Shown: positions 34,377 to 42,813 of the stretch, in pieces | Layout of the letters: every line of letters begins with the position of its first letter | Position numbering within the stretch: the stretch's first letter is position 1 | DNA from: Clostridia bacterium | GTDB lineage: Bacteria; Bacillota; Clostridia; Oscillospirales; Acutalibacteraceae | Reading direction: 5' to 3' | DNA: 44,542 nt | Assembly: GCA_017436285.1 (NCBI GenBank) | Contig: JAFSDL010000061.1 | Location: 1-44,542 of the forward strand | Made by a program: the position numbers and the translations under genes | The notes under the pieces: model-generated | Databases searched by the model: none | What the model was told of the DNA's origin: nothing | Seen by the model: only the letters and a program-made list of their open reading frames with translations

Positions 34377-36258
34377 ATTCAAACGAAACCTGATAGTCTT
34401 TGTTTCTGTGCTTCTCACAGTGCTTGCAGGCATATCTCTTCCTTTCTTATCAAGCCTTTTACCTGATGTAATAAATAAGGTTAAGCTGACATCGGCAATA
34501 GCAGATGTGGGTAAATACGATTTAGATAATGGCGACTCTGCCTATTTATCTGGTGAATGGGAGTTCTTTTGGGATAAACACATTGTTTCCGAAAATATAA
34601 ATAACCCTCAACCCGATGCTTATATTCAGGTGCCGTCCTCATGGACAACTTATGAAATAAATGGGAAAAACCTTTCCAATGGTGGCATAGCAAGCTATCG
34701 TGCATATTTGAATAATGTAAGTGTAACACAGCCCTTTGTGATTAGTGTTCCCAATCTGTCGGGTAAGTGTGAGGTTTTTATTAACGGAGAGTGTGTTTTT
34801 TCAAATCGAAGCATACCGGGAAGCACTCATTCGGCAGTGGTTGAGTCTTATGCTATTCCTTATAGCTTCCCGGATGGTGCAGAAAGAAATTGCGAGGTTG
34901 TAATTGAAGTGACCTGCAATTTTTCAAGTGGCTTAACCACTGTTCCCACTCTTTCAACTTATGAGCAATTTCACTCAAGTGAAATTGGGATGTTAGCTCA
35001 GAGGTATTTCTACATAGGTATTGTAATCTTTATTGCCATAGCTGTGCTTATGTTAGGTGTATTAAACAAGGATGTGGGCGATCAGTTCTGGTTGTTTGTT
35101 TTGTGCTTTGCATTTGCGTTCAGAATGCTTATAACTAACGAGGGCTATATGGTGTCTCATAGTCTTTTCGGTGATTTGGATTATGAGATAATGACCTCCT
35201 TAGTATATGTTTCAACATATATAATAAAGCTATCAATGCTTATGCATCTGGTGAATGTTTTAGGTATAAAAATCAAGCAGGGAAGCCTTGTTTTTATATC
35301 AGGACTATTTCTCATATGTGCCTTTGTGCCATATATTCTATATGATTATATATACATTGCAACATCATATATGTGGCTTCAGTCGGTTACATATCTGCTG
35401 GATGTAGTTCTCATATATAAAATTTCCGAGAAAATTGTGGCTCACAAAAAATTTGCAAGGCTGTATCTTTTTGTTTACTGTGTAACATCCGCAGGCATTG
35501 TAATTGATAATTTCTACATAAACGGTTATATTTCTCAGAATGTAACTTATATTATGCCAATGGCATGTATGATATTCATATCAAGCGTTGTTCTTGTTCA
35601 TTTTGGCGATACGGTTGAAGCCTTCATACAAGCGCGAAAAGCGGCAGAGCTTCAAAAGGAATTGGGCGATATGAATATGACCTTAATGCTTAGTCAGATT
35701 CAACCTCATTTTATGTATAATGCCCTCAACACTATAAAATATCTTACCAAAAAGGACCCTAAGGCTGCAGAGCACGCCATTGTTCGCTTTTCCAACTATT
35801 TAAGGGCAAATATGGATTCACTTACACAAAAAGAGCCTATTCCCTTTAAGAAGGAAATGGAGCACGTTGAAAATTATATTTCCATTGAACGCCTGCGCTT
35901 TGGCGACAGATTAAATGTAGAATACGATATTGATTATGACGATTTCAAGATTCCGCCCCTGACAATTCAACCCATTGCAGAAAATGCTATAAAGCACGGA
36001 ATAAATCAAAGGGTTGACGGTGGCACCTTGAAAATATCTTCTTATGAAGAAAATGATAATATTCTTGTCGTTATTGAAGATAATGGTGTGGGCTTTGATA
36101 TTAATGAAACCAAAAATGACGGTCGCTCACATATCGGAATGAGCAATATAAAAAGCAGACTTAAGGAAATGCTGGGTGCTCAGGTTATGGTTGAAAGTGT
36201 AATTAATTCAGGCACAACAGTTACAATAAAAATACCCAAGGAGGAAAAAACAGAATGA
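34366..36258 (+). CDS. Membrane sensor histidine kinase (7TM-DISM receptor, LytS-type kinase core)
   Basis: The 630-residue receptor kinase has one N-terminal helix (8-30), an extracellular beta-rich domain (about 40-205, with LSGEWEFFWDKH and VPSSWT typical of the DISM/galactose-binding type), seven membrane helices (about 213-412), a short coiled coil and a kinase core. The phospho-accepting His is H448 in QIQPHFMYN; ATP-binding blocks are QPIAENAIKHG, DNGVGFD and GMSNIKSRL. The start is TTG 34366, not well served by a ribosome site. ATGA overlap with the response regulator gene marks an operon pair. The ligand is unknown; sugars or cell wall fragments are possible. Confidence 0.9.
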   Translation: MTDKFKRNLIVFVSVLLTVLAGISLPFLSSLLPDVINKVKLTSAIADVGKYDLDNGDSAYLSGEWEFFWDKHIVSENINNPQPDAYIQVPSSWTTYEINGKNLSNGGIASYRAYLNNVSVTQPFVISVPNLSGKCEVFINGECVFSNRSIPGSTHSAVVESYAIPYSFPDGAERNCEVVIEVTCNFSSGLTTVPTLSTYEQFHSSEIGMLAQRYFYIGIVIFIAIAVLMLGVLNKDVGDQFWLFVLCFAFAFRMLITNEGYMVSHSLFGDLDYEIMTSLVYVSTYIIKLSMLMHLVNVLGIKIKQGSLVFISGLFLICAFVPYILYDYIYIATSYMWLQSVTYLLDVVLIYKISEKIVAHKKFARLYLFVYCVTSAGIVIDNFYINGYISQNVTYIMPMACMIFISSVVLVHFGDTVEAFIQARKAAELQKELGDMNMTLMLSQIQPHFMYNALNTIKYLTKKDPKAAEHAIVRFSNYLRANMDSLTQKEPIPFKKEMEHVENYISIERLRFGDRLNVEYDIDYDDFKIPPLTIQPIAENAIKHGINQRVDGGTLKISSYEENDNILVVIEDNGVGFDINETKNDGRSHIGMSNIKSRLKEMLGAQVMVESVINSGTTVTIKIPKEEKTE

Positions 36259-37046
36259 GAATAATGGCAGTGGATGATGAAATTCTTGCTCTTGAGGATT
36301 TTGAGGATACCTGCAGAGATTTGGGAATTTCTGATGAAATAGTTAAATTTAATAACCCCCTTGATGCTCTCAGCTTTGTTGCAACAAATAAGGTTGATAT
36401 TGCATTTCTCGATATAGAAATGCCTGTTATAAAGGGTATTGAGCTTGCAAAGAGAATTAAGGCAATAAACCCTAATGTCCGTGTGATTTTTGCAACAAGC
36501 TACGGCAATTATGCTCTTGAGGCATTCGGTGTTGATGCAGTTGACTATGTTATGAAGCCCTATGAGCCCGAGGATATAAAAAGAGCTTATGAAAAAGCTC
36601 TTCTTGTTAAAGATGCTATAACAGAAAATCGTATATTTATAAAAACCTTTGGTTATTTTGATGTTTTTGTTGACGGAAAATCTGTTTCCTTCCCAAGTGC
36701 AAAAAGCAAGGAGCTTCTTGCTCTTCTTGTGGACAGAAACGGTGGTGTTGTTAATACCGAGCAGGCTATTTCGGTTCTCTGGGAGGGCAGGAAATATGAT
36801 GAAACTGTGCAGTCCCTTTTCAGAAAGGTTCTTAAATCCTTGAGGATTTCTCTTGAGGAAGCAGGCATTTCTGATATTCTTGTTGATAACAGAAACCAAA
36901 GAAGCATTGATAAAAGCAAATTCGCCTGCGATTACTACGATTTCCTTGAAAACGGAAAGAATGAAAATACAAAGTTTTTTGGTAAATATATGGAGCAATA
37001 TGACTGGGCTAAGGAAACCGAAAAGCAGATTAATGAGATGAAGTAA
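36255..37046 (+). CDS. Response regulator, receiver plus SARP-type winged-helix domain
   Basis: The 263-residue regulator is the partner of the upstream kinase. Receiver domain 1-118: acidic pair D7-D8, phospho-accepting D53 in FLDIEMP, switch T81 and K101 in MKPYEP. The output domain from about 125 reads FGYFDVFVDGKSV, then KSKELLALLVDRNGGVV and ISVLWEG, the pattern of OmpR/SARP-type winged helices, followed by a short helical tail smaller than a full BTAD. LytS-type kinases more often pair with LytTR output domains, so this combination is less common. Targets are unknown. A terminator follows. Confidence 0.9.
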   Translation: MRIMAVDDEILALEDFEDTCRDLGISDEIVKFNNPLDALSFVATNKVDIAFLDIEMPVIKGIELAKRIKAINPNVRVIFATSYGNYALEAFGVDAVDYVMKPYEPEDIKRAYEKALLVKDAITENRIFIKTFGYFDVFVDGKSVSFPSAKSKELLALLVDRNGGVVNTEQAISVLWEGRKYDETVQSLFRKVLKSLRISLEEAGISDILVDNRNQRSIDKSKFACDYYDFLENGKNENTKFFGKYMEQYDWAKETEKQINEMK

Positions 37047-37055
37047 TACAAAAGG

Positions 37056-37084
37056 AGAGGCTATGCTGTGAAAGCCTCTATTTT
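37056..37084 (+). terminator. Terminator after the response regulator
   Basis: Stem AGAGGCT / AGCCTCT (37056-37062 with 37073-37079), ten-base loop, then ATTTT. Confidence 0.65.
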
Positions 37085-37141
37085 GACCAATTAGGGGAAG
37101 TTTTTGTTCTGAAAATCGTCAATCACAGAATCGACCCCTGA
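37085..37141. repeat. REP-like sequence at the left edge of the polymerase remnant
   Basis: TCAATCACAGAATCGACCCC (37119-37138) is an inverted, near-identical copy of 39179-39198 (20 of 23 bases over 37119-37141). A direct relative, GACCAATTAGGGGAAG, stands at 37085. The GGGGACGGTTCTGTGATT-type sequence resembles REP elements mobilised by RAYT transposases in Firmicutes; no transposase is present. Confidence 0.6.
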
Positions 37142-37488
37142 TTTTAACTCGCATAATTGTTGATGCAATGCTTGGTCTCTTTGACCGTATTGTAGATAAG
37201 AATCTTTTGGTACGCAGAGTAAATATTTCTGCAAAACATGTTGTTAGCGAAAGCTTGGTGGATAATTTTCCACAAGCAGAGCAGTTGGATTTATTTACCG
37301 ATTACAGGGAGCTTGAACGTAAGGAAAAAGCCGAACAGGCTCTCTTGGAAAAGGAGAAGAAAGCACAGAAAGCTATTATTGAGCTCCGTAAGAAATATGG
37401 AAAGAACGCTGTTCTGAAAGGTATGAATCTACAAGAAGGTGCGACAACCAAAGACCGCAACGAACAGGTTGGCGGTCATAAGGCGTAA
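37141..37488 (+). pseudogene. 3' remnant of a Y-family DNA polymerase gene
   Basis: Only the last 115 or so codons remain. The product (from about ILTRIIVDAMLGLFDRIVDKNLL, read in pieces) matches the C-terminal end of UmuC/DinB-like polymerases carried by Clostridia, with LVRRVNIS, QLDLFTDY and the diagnostic ending KGMNLQEGATTKDRNEQVGGHKA (residues before the stop). Catalytic palm and fingers are missing. The frame opens right where a REP-like repeat ends at 37141, so a deletion or insertion removed the 5' part. Its usual partner, a YolD-like gene, follows but after two unrelated genes. Confidence 0.82.
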
Positions 37489-37550
37489 AAAAAGAATTTG
37501 GGAAAGTTGCAATTCAATAAAGTAGTTGTGTTTGTGAGGAGCATTATATT

Positions 37551-37985
37551 GTGGAAGAAAAAGTAAATATGCTTGAGTTTTGGGAAGAACAAATAAAAAA
37601 ATGTGAAATTGCTTTAGAAAAAACCGAGGATGAATCTAAAAGAAAAGATATCGAACAGTTGCTTGTTGATTACAAAGAAAAGTTTGAAAAGCAAAAGGTT
37701 TATGAAAAGATAAGATTAGAGAAGGAGCAGGTTATTGGTTCTGCTATTCGCAAATATGAGCAAGAGGCAAGAGCGAGAGGGGAAATAACCAATACATTTA
37801 TAAAACAACATTTAGAAGCCAAGATTAAAGCAGCAAGATGGGCTTTAGCATTAGCAATGGCAATGACACTACTTTTTAAAGGTTTTTGGGCCTTATGGAT
37901 TGTATTTATCCTTTTATATAATTGGGAAGTTAAACGGTTCAAAAAAGAAGCTTTAGAAGCAGATTTGAAAAGAGGAAAAAAATAA
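37551..37985 (+). CDS. Coiled-coil membrane protein, unknown function
   Basis: I do not recognise a family. The 144-residue product has a highly charged coiled coil (about 1-95, rich in E and K), then a hydrophobic hairpin (about 96-124, ALALAMAMTLL to WIVFILLYNW) and a basic tail (KRFKKEALEADLKRGKK). GAGGAG (37536-37541) is nine bases before GTG 37551. It lies between the polymerase remnant and yolD with another orphan gene. Both cytosolic ends and a membrane hairpin fit a small membrane-anchored adaptor; that is only a guess. Confidence 0.7.
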   Translation: MEEKVNMLEFWEEQIKKCEIALEKTEDESKRKDIEQLLVDYKEKFEKQKVYEKIRLEKEQVIGSAIRKYEQEARARGEITNTFIKQHLEAKIKAARWALALAMAMTLLFKGFWALWIVFILLYNWEVKRFKKEALEADLKRGKK

Positions 37986-38037
37986 GATATATTGTTAATT
38001 TTCTATAAATAGAATTTGTGTGAGTAAGAGGTCTAAT

Positions 38038-38748
38038 ATGAAATATAGGATTATAACAACGAAAACACTATATGGCGAGATTATAGTAACTGCTAAGGAT
38101 AAGGATAATGCTTTAATAAAGGCAAGGGATGTTGCACAATACGATAACTATAATTGGGTTAGTGAACAAAAGATAGATTTGCATGAAATTCATGAAATGC
38201 CAGTGTTATGCAAAAAATGTAATGCCAAATTGTCACCAGACAGTTTTTTCTGCAATAAATGTGGCGCTAAAGTAGATGAAGAAATAGATTTGGGAAGAGT
38301 TTATACAGTGTGTTTTGATAAACAATCGCAAACAACAATATTGCTTTATAAATTATTTGATGGGTTTGATACAATTTTATTAAAAAATGTGTTCAGTATA
38401 TGTAAATATAAAACGGAAGATAAAAATCCTTTCGTGAGTGTATCAATATATATTAAAAATAATCCTATAGATTCTAGTGCTGAAGTTATCGAAAGCCACA
38501 TGACTATGAGTGATATAAAAAATATATATTGCGGTAAACTATTAACAACGGCTATAGATAAAGATGATTATGAATATTCTATATTGTATTCAGAGATAGC
38601 TAATTTATTTGAATGCAATAAATATGATGTTAACGGTGATTGCTTTTTTGATAAGCCTATACGATTTTGGGCAAAGGCTAATTGGTTTGGTGAAAAAGGT
38701 GGACGGGCGTCTAGCTTTTATGTTGTGGGTGTGAATTTTAAAATTTAA
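38038..38748 (+). CDS. Zinc-ribbon protein, unknown function
   Basis: The 236-residue product has an N-terminal beta-rich stretch (MKYRIITTKTLYGEIIVTA), a zinc ribbon (CKKC, 11 residues, CNKC at about 61-79) and a C-terminal region of alternating strands that I cannot assign. There is no signal peptide or membrane helix. AAGAGG precedes ATG 38038; GTG 38020 is in frame but overlaps the ribosome site. The DNA is more AT-rich and the codons less typical than in the flanking operons, which fits recent acquisition. Confidence 0.7.
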   Translation: MKYRIITTKTLYGEIIVTAKDKDNALIKARDVAQYDNYNWVSEQKIDLHEIHEMPVLCKKCNAKLSPDSFFCNKCGAKVDEEIDLGRVYTVCFDKQSQTTILLYKLFDGFDTILLKNVFSICKYKTEDKNPFVSVSIYIKNNPIDSSAEVIESHMTMSDIKNIYCGKLLTTAIDKDDYEYSILYSEIANLFECNKYDVNGDCFFDKPIRFWAKANWFGEKGGRASSFYVVGVNFKI

Positions 38749-38775
38749 TTTTTTCAACTTTTTGGGGAGGAGCAC

Positions 38776-39198
38776 ATGGAAAAATATAAAGATATAATCA
38801 ATCTTCCTCATAAGCAATCAGTCAAGAGACCTCGTATGTCTTTGCTTGACCGTGCTGCTCAGTTTGCTCCTTTTGCAGCTCTCACAGGCTATGACGATGC
38901 TATTAAGGAAACCGGTAGATTGACCGGCGAGAAGATAGAATTGAGCGAAGAAGATTTGAATCTGCTTAATATGAAATATCAGCTTCTTGTTGACCGACTC
39001 TATGAGGAACACGAGGTTGAGTTTACTTATTTTGTTCCTGATGTAGCCAAAAATGGTGGCACTTATGTCACGAAGCAAGGCATTGTGAAAAAGGTGGACG
39101 ATTTTGAAAGAATGATTACCCTATATGACGGGACTAAGATTCTGATGGATGAGGACCAATCGGGGGAAGGACCAATCGGGGGACGGTTCTGTGATTGA
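38776..39198 (+). CDS. YolD-like family protein
   Basis: YolD-like proteins are encoded next to Y-family polymerases in Firmicutes and their mobile elements and are thought to be SOS-related partners. The 140 residues include DIINLPHKQS, RPRMSLLDRAAQFAPFAALTGYDDAI and KKVDDFERMITLYDGTKI, all family hallmarks. GGAGG precedes the ATG. The last 14 residues (QSGEGPIGGRFCD end) are encoded by a REP-like repeat with a 15-bp direct duplication, so the native C-terminus has been replaced. Its polymerase gene is only a remnant. Confidence 0.88.
   Translation: MEKYKDIINLPHKQSVKRPRMSLLDRAAQFAPFAALTGYDDAIKETGRLTGEKIELSEEDLNLLNMKYQLLVDRLYEEHEVEFTYFVPDVAKNGGTYVTKQGIVKKVDDFERMITLYDGTKILMDEDQSGEGPIGGRFCD
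39153..39198. repeat. REP-like sequence at the right edge, with 16-bp period duplication
   Basis: GGACCAATCGGGGGA occurs at 39153-39167 and again at 39169-39183. The second runs into CGGTTCTGTGATTGA, the inverted partner of 37119-37141. It encodes the YolD tail. Confidence 0.7.
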
Positions 39199-39244
39199 AT
39201 CTTAATCCATTGCATATCAAGGCTGTTCGAATTTTAAAAAGTAA

Positions 39245-39283
39245 AAAAATCGGGAAAAGATTTGCTATCTTTCCCCGATTTTT
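39245..39283. terminator. Bidirectional terminator between yolD and GH3
   Basis: 17-base arms (39245-39261 and 39267-39283, one mismatch, core ATCGGGAAAAGAT / ATCTTTCCCCGAT), loop TTGCT, with A-run and T-run serving both strands. Confidence 0.88.
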
Positions 39284-39286
39284 CTA

Positions 39287-41683
39287 TTATTTAATTTTCA
39301 TAACAACCGTAAGAACGTGCTTTGCAGTTTCCTGCATTTCACCAAGTGTAATACCATCCTTTTTACCATAGGTTTTAAGGAGGGTGCCGTCAGGCTTTTT
39401 CTTGCCTGTTCTTTTGCCACCGGGCATAAGTACGTCAACACCTGCTCTTACTCGGTAAGCGTTATCCTTCATTTCGGGGAACTCGGGACTGTTTGAGGAT
39501 TGCATCCACCAATCTGTCATAACAAGACCACCGAAGCCCCATTCATTTCTCAATATTCTTGTGCAAAGGTCGTAGTGGTAGTGCCCCCACACACCATTGA
39601 TTTTGTTATAGGAGGTCATTAATGAAAGGGGATTAGCCTCTTTAACACAAATTTCAAAGCCCTTAAGATAGATTTCTCTCAATGCTCTTTCGGAAAGCCT
39701 TGAATCTGTGCGTGTTCTGTTGGTTTCCTGAGAGTTGCAAGCAAAGTGCTTAGGGCAAGCAGAAACACCCTCACTCTGCACACCCTTAACAATTGCAGCG
39801 GCAGTTTTGCCTGTTACAAAGGGGTCTTCTGAGAAATATTCAAAGTTTCTTCCGCAAAGTGGGCTTCTGTGAATATTCATACCCGGGGCAAGAAGAATAT
39901 CAGAGCCCTTGGCTTTCATTTCGCCACCGACTTTTTTATACATTTCATAAGCCAAATCAGGATTCCACATTGCAGAAACTGAAGCACCGATGGGAAGAAG
40001 AGAGCAACAAGCCTTTATGCGAATACCTGAGGGTCCGTCTGTGGTGGTGAGGGGAGCAACGCCCTTATCACGCAAGGACTGAGTAACACCACCCAATGCA
40101 CCTGCATTGCCCTCGTTACCGAGAGGACTGTTCATTGTGTAGTCACCTCGGGAAATGGCTTCAAGCTCATCCAATGAAAGTTGAGCAACAAATTCATCAA
40201 GAGTGCATTTGCCCTCTTTAACATCCTGAAGCTTCAAGCCCTTGTCACCTGTCTGACCGCAATCAGCAGGAAGGTTTTTAAGAATTATTTCTTTTAAATT
40301 ATCGGTTGAAGCGGAAACATTTTTGTCCCTTCCAACCAGCTTTTTAAAGGCTTCTTTAGGTGCGCAAGCCTCTTTTAATTCTTCTAAAACAATAGTTTCA
40401 GGCAATTCAAACGAGAAAACCTTTTCTGCAGAGCGGACATCTGAGCCAAGATAGAAATTATATGTGCCTTTTTCAAGAATGTAGCAGGATTTGTGACCGC
40501 TTTTGCCACTGTCGTCATAAGAAGCAAAGGTATAGAAAGGAATGTTAAATTCAAGCTCTTCCTTTTCGCCCTTTGCAAGTGCCTTTGATTTTTTGAAATC
40601 ACAAAGAACTCTTGCGGATTTTTCAAGTGTGCCCTGTGGTGCTTCAACATAAACCTGCAAAACATCCTTGCCACAGTAATCGCCGATATTTTCTGTTATT
40701 GCTTTGAGAATTACGGTGTTGTTTTCAGCTTTACCACTTACAAATTCTCTCTTATATTCTGAATAGCCAAGACCAAAGCCGAAGGGGTAAAGAACTCTGT
40801 CCTTTGCAAAGGTTTCAAAATATCTGTAGCCAACAAAAATATCTTCTGTATAGTTGTTGAATTCTTTTTCACCAAAGCTGTTTGCAGACGGGTAATCAAA
40901 ATAATCCTTTGCAATTGTGTCGGTTAATTTACCTGATGGCTCTTGCTTACCAAGAAGCACATCTGCAAGGGCGTTACCGCTTTCCATACCGCCCTGCCAG
41001 GGAATGATAATTGCACTGTTGTTTTTGAGCAAATCCTTTTCCCAGCTCATATCAATAATGCTACCGATGTTGAGAACAACAACAGTCTTTTTGAAGGCAG
41101 AGCTTACTCTCTTGATAAGGGATTTTTCATCCTCTGTAAGATAATAGCTTCCCTCTTCAAGCTTGTTTTCTCTGTCCTCGCCTGCAGAGCGACCAATTAC
41201 AATTACCGCGCAATCACTTTTCTTAGAGGCATTTTCAATAACGCTTGCTTCAATGGGCATTTCTTCATAATAAAGAGGCCAATGTCCCCAGAAGCCGTGG
41301 TCGGGAGGATTTTTTCTGCACCACTCTGCATAAATATCTGCAAGCTCGGTGTTGATTTTAGCACCTGCGTTTTTAAGTCCTTCCATTAAATTTACGGTGT
41401 AGGGCTTAATAACATCGCCACCTGAACCGTAGCCAACAAACATATAGTCGTTTTGCACTCTGCCGAAAACGGAAATTGTTTCATTTTCGGCAAAGGGGAG
41501 AACATTATCATTTCTCAAAAGAACAGTACCCTCTGCGGCAGCAGACCGTAAAAGCTCGGGTATACCCTCGGTAACAGTTTTGTCAAGATTTTCATTGTTC
41601 TGTGCTTCGTTCTGACCAACCTTGTTTACTACAAGACCGATAAGGTTAAAGGCTTTTCTTTTGATTTTTTCTGAAAATTTCAT
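39287..41683 (-). CDS. GH3 beta-glucosidase-like enzyme with permuted domain order
   Basis: Glycoside hydrolase family 3, 798 residues, no signal peptide, so cytosolic. The order is permuted: the alpha/beta C-terminal domain comes first (GTVLLRNDNVLPF near 52, acid/base region GEDRENKLEEGSYYL near 170), then a fibronectin III-like domain (about 300-410), then the TIM-barrel N-terminal domain (about 500-798) with GPSGIR, KHFACN and the nucleophile Asp about residue 724 in VMTDWW. This order is known from Ruminococcus albus and Butyrivibrio beta-glucosidases. GGAGG precedes the ATG. Exact substrate not resolved. Confidence 0.93.
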   Translation of the reverse strand: MKFSEKIKRKAFNLIGLVVNKVGQNEAQNNENLDKTVTEGIPELLRSAAAEGTVLLRNDNVLPFAENETISVFGRVQNDYMFVGYGSGGDVIKPYTVNLMEGLKNAGAKINTELADIYAEWCRKNPPDHGFWGHWPLYYEEMPIEASVIENASKKSDCAVIVIGRSAGEDRENKLEEGSYYLTEDEKSLIKRVSSAFKKTVVVLNIGSIIDMSWEKDLLKNNSAIIIPWQGGMESGNALADVLLGKQEPSGKLTDTIAKDYFDYPSANSFGEKEFNNYTEDIFVGYRYFETFAKDRVLYPFGFGLGYSEYKREFVSGKAENNTVILKAITENIGDYCGKDVLQVYVEAPQGTLEKSARVLCDFKKSKALAKGEKEELEFNIPFYTFASYDDSGKSGHKSCYILEKGTYNFYLGSDVRSAEKVFSFELPETIVLEELKEACAPKEAFKKLVGRDKNVSASTDNLKEIILKNLPADCGQTGDKGLKLQDVKEGKCTLDEFVAQLSLDELEAISRGDYTMNSPLGNEGNAGALGGVTQSLRDKGVAPLTTTDGPSGIRIKACCSLLPIGASVSAMWNPDLAYEMYKKVGGEMKAKGSDILLAPGMNIHRSPLCGRNFEYFSEDPFVTGKTAAAIVKGVQSEGVSACPKHFACNSQETNRTRTDSRLSERALREIYLKGFEICVKEANPLSLMTSYNKINGVWGHYHYDLCTRILRNEWGFGGLVMTDWWMQSSNSPEFPEMKDNAYRVRAGVDVLMPGGKRTGKKKPDGTLLKTYGKKDGITLGEMQETAKHVLTVVMKIK

Positions 41684-41715
41684 AAGTAATCCTCCTATGA
41701 AAAAGATATGTTAAA

Positions 41716-41744
41716 ATTATACATTTTTTTCGTTCTTCGGTCAA
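41716..41744 (-). promoter_or_regulatory. Promoter of the GH3 gene
   Basis: On the minus strand TTGACC (41744-41739), 17-bp spacer, TATAAT (41721-41716). Confidence 0.82.
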
Positions 41745-41754
41745 TAGTATTCAA

Positions 41755-41783
41755 TTGACAAAGCTTATGCTAAATGTTATATT
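41755..41783 (+). promoter_or_regulatory. Promoter of the E2-domain gene
   Basis: TTGACA (41755-41760), 17-bp spacer, TATATT (41778-41783) with a TGT extension. It is divergent from the GH3 promoter with the -35 boxes ten bases apart. Confidence 0.85.
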
Positions 41784-41831
41784 AAAATACAGAAAATGAA
41801 AGGAATGCACAAAATAATTGTGTAAGAGAAA

Positions 41832-42773
41832 ATGAGTTTTAAGGAATTTTTAAAAGCCACATTAAATAAACCTCTTCCTGAGGATGAGGTAAAATATTTT
41901 GGGCTCAGAAGCAGAATTTCGGGTTATATTCTTACAAAGGCACAACAGAATTCCCCAACCTGCGGTTATAACTATGAAGCAGATATAACAAAATTGTGGG
42001 AAGCTTTTAATGAATTAAAGGATAATTGCGGTTACGAGCTCTCCTTCAATACTCTTATGATGAAAATTTTATCAGAGGGGCTTAAGGCCGCACCAAAATT
42101 GAATTCACATATCAACTTCAACACAACCAATTCCTGCGGTACTCTCATAATGAAAAAGCATATTGATATTGCTATGCCTGTGCTTCTTGATAATGGTGAG
42201 ACCTTTCCTATAAAGGTAAGAGAAACAGAAAATAAAACCTTGAAAGAGCTTTCCGAACAAATTGCCGAGCTTTTCCAAAGGCTCAAAACAACAGATTTAG
42301 ACAAGGTTATGTTTGATGTGGTTACACAAAGAACAATAGGTCTTCTTTTAAAGGGTGATATCAAGGCAACAATTGCCCAGACCTTTACAGGCTATGTGGG
42401 TAAGCACAAGGTTGCAAAGCTTGACGGAAGATTAAAGCCTGCTCCCCGTGATGGCTCAATGCTCTATATTGAAGAGCTTAATGAAGGCTCTGTTTGTATG
42501 ACAAACTGGGGTGTTCTTTATGATGGCTTAAGCGGTAATGTTACATATACACCTCTTCTTTACCCTCAGGTTTTCCTTTTTGCTATGGGGGTTGTTAAGG
42601 ATACCGATTACGCATTCAGAAATGAAAAGGGCGAGGTTGATATTGCAACTAAAAAGACATTACCTATCACGTTAATGTTCGACCACAGAATAGGCGCATT
42701 CAATGATGTTATGCCTTTCATCAAAAAGCTTGATGAGATATTCCAGAATCCTGAAATAATTAAAGAATGGTAA
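41832..42773 (+). CDS. Orphan 2-oxoacid dehydrogenase E2-type acyltransferase domain
   Basis: The 313-residue product corresponds to the catalytic domain of E2 acyltransferases, related to chloramphenicol acetyltransferase. It lacks lipoyl and E1/E3-binding domains and has no E1 or E3 gene nearby. The active-site block reads FDHRIGAFND where E2 enzymes have FDHRVIDGAD: the His is kept, the Asp of HxxxDG is not, though an Asp lies three residues later. SIPI-like block near KHIDIAMPVLLDNGE fits. It may acylate a CoA-dependent substrate in its own right or be non-catalytic. The promoter is strong and the terminator perfect: a single-gene unit. Confidence 0.85.
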   Translation: MSFKEFLKATLNKPLPEDEVKYFGLRSRISGYILTKAQQNSPTCGYNYEADITKLWEAFNELKDNCGYELSFNTLMMKILSEGLKAAPKLNSHINFNTTNSCGTLIMKKHIDIAMPVLLDNGETFPIKVRETENKTLKELSEQIAELFQRLKTTDLDKVMFDVVTQRTIGLLLKGDIKATIAQTFTGYVGKHKVAKLDGRLKPAPRDGSMLYIEELNEGSVCMTNWGVLYDGLSGNVTYTPLLYPQVFLFAMGVVKDTDYAFRNEKGEVDIATKKTLPITLMFDHRIGAFNDVMPFIKKLDEIFQNPEIIKEW

Positions 42774-42813
42774 AAAACCTTTGGCTCATTTTCTTTTGAG
42801 CCAAAGGTTTTTT
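42772..42813 (+). terminator. Terminator of the E2-domain gene
   Basis: Perfect 17-bp arms (42772-42788 with 42797-42813; core CCTTTGGCTCA / TGAGCCAAAGG) ending in six Ts. The stem starts within the stop codon, and the repeat element begins at the very next base. Confidence 0.93.

Noticed and set aside
36180-36998. A 272-codon open frame on the minus strand over the response regulator gene
   Set aside because: It lies wholly opposite a well-supported gene; composition is typical of reverse-frame reading of AT-rich coding DNA.
37551-38748. A toxin-antitoxin or abortive-infection pair made of the two orphan genes
   Set aside because: No known toxin or antitoxin motif is visible, and the genes are 52 bp apart with separate ribosome sites; only the possibility of cargo is kept.
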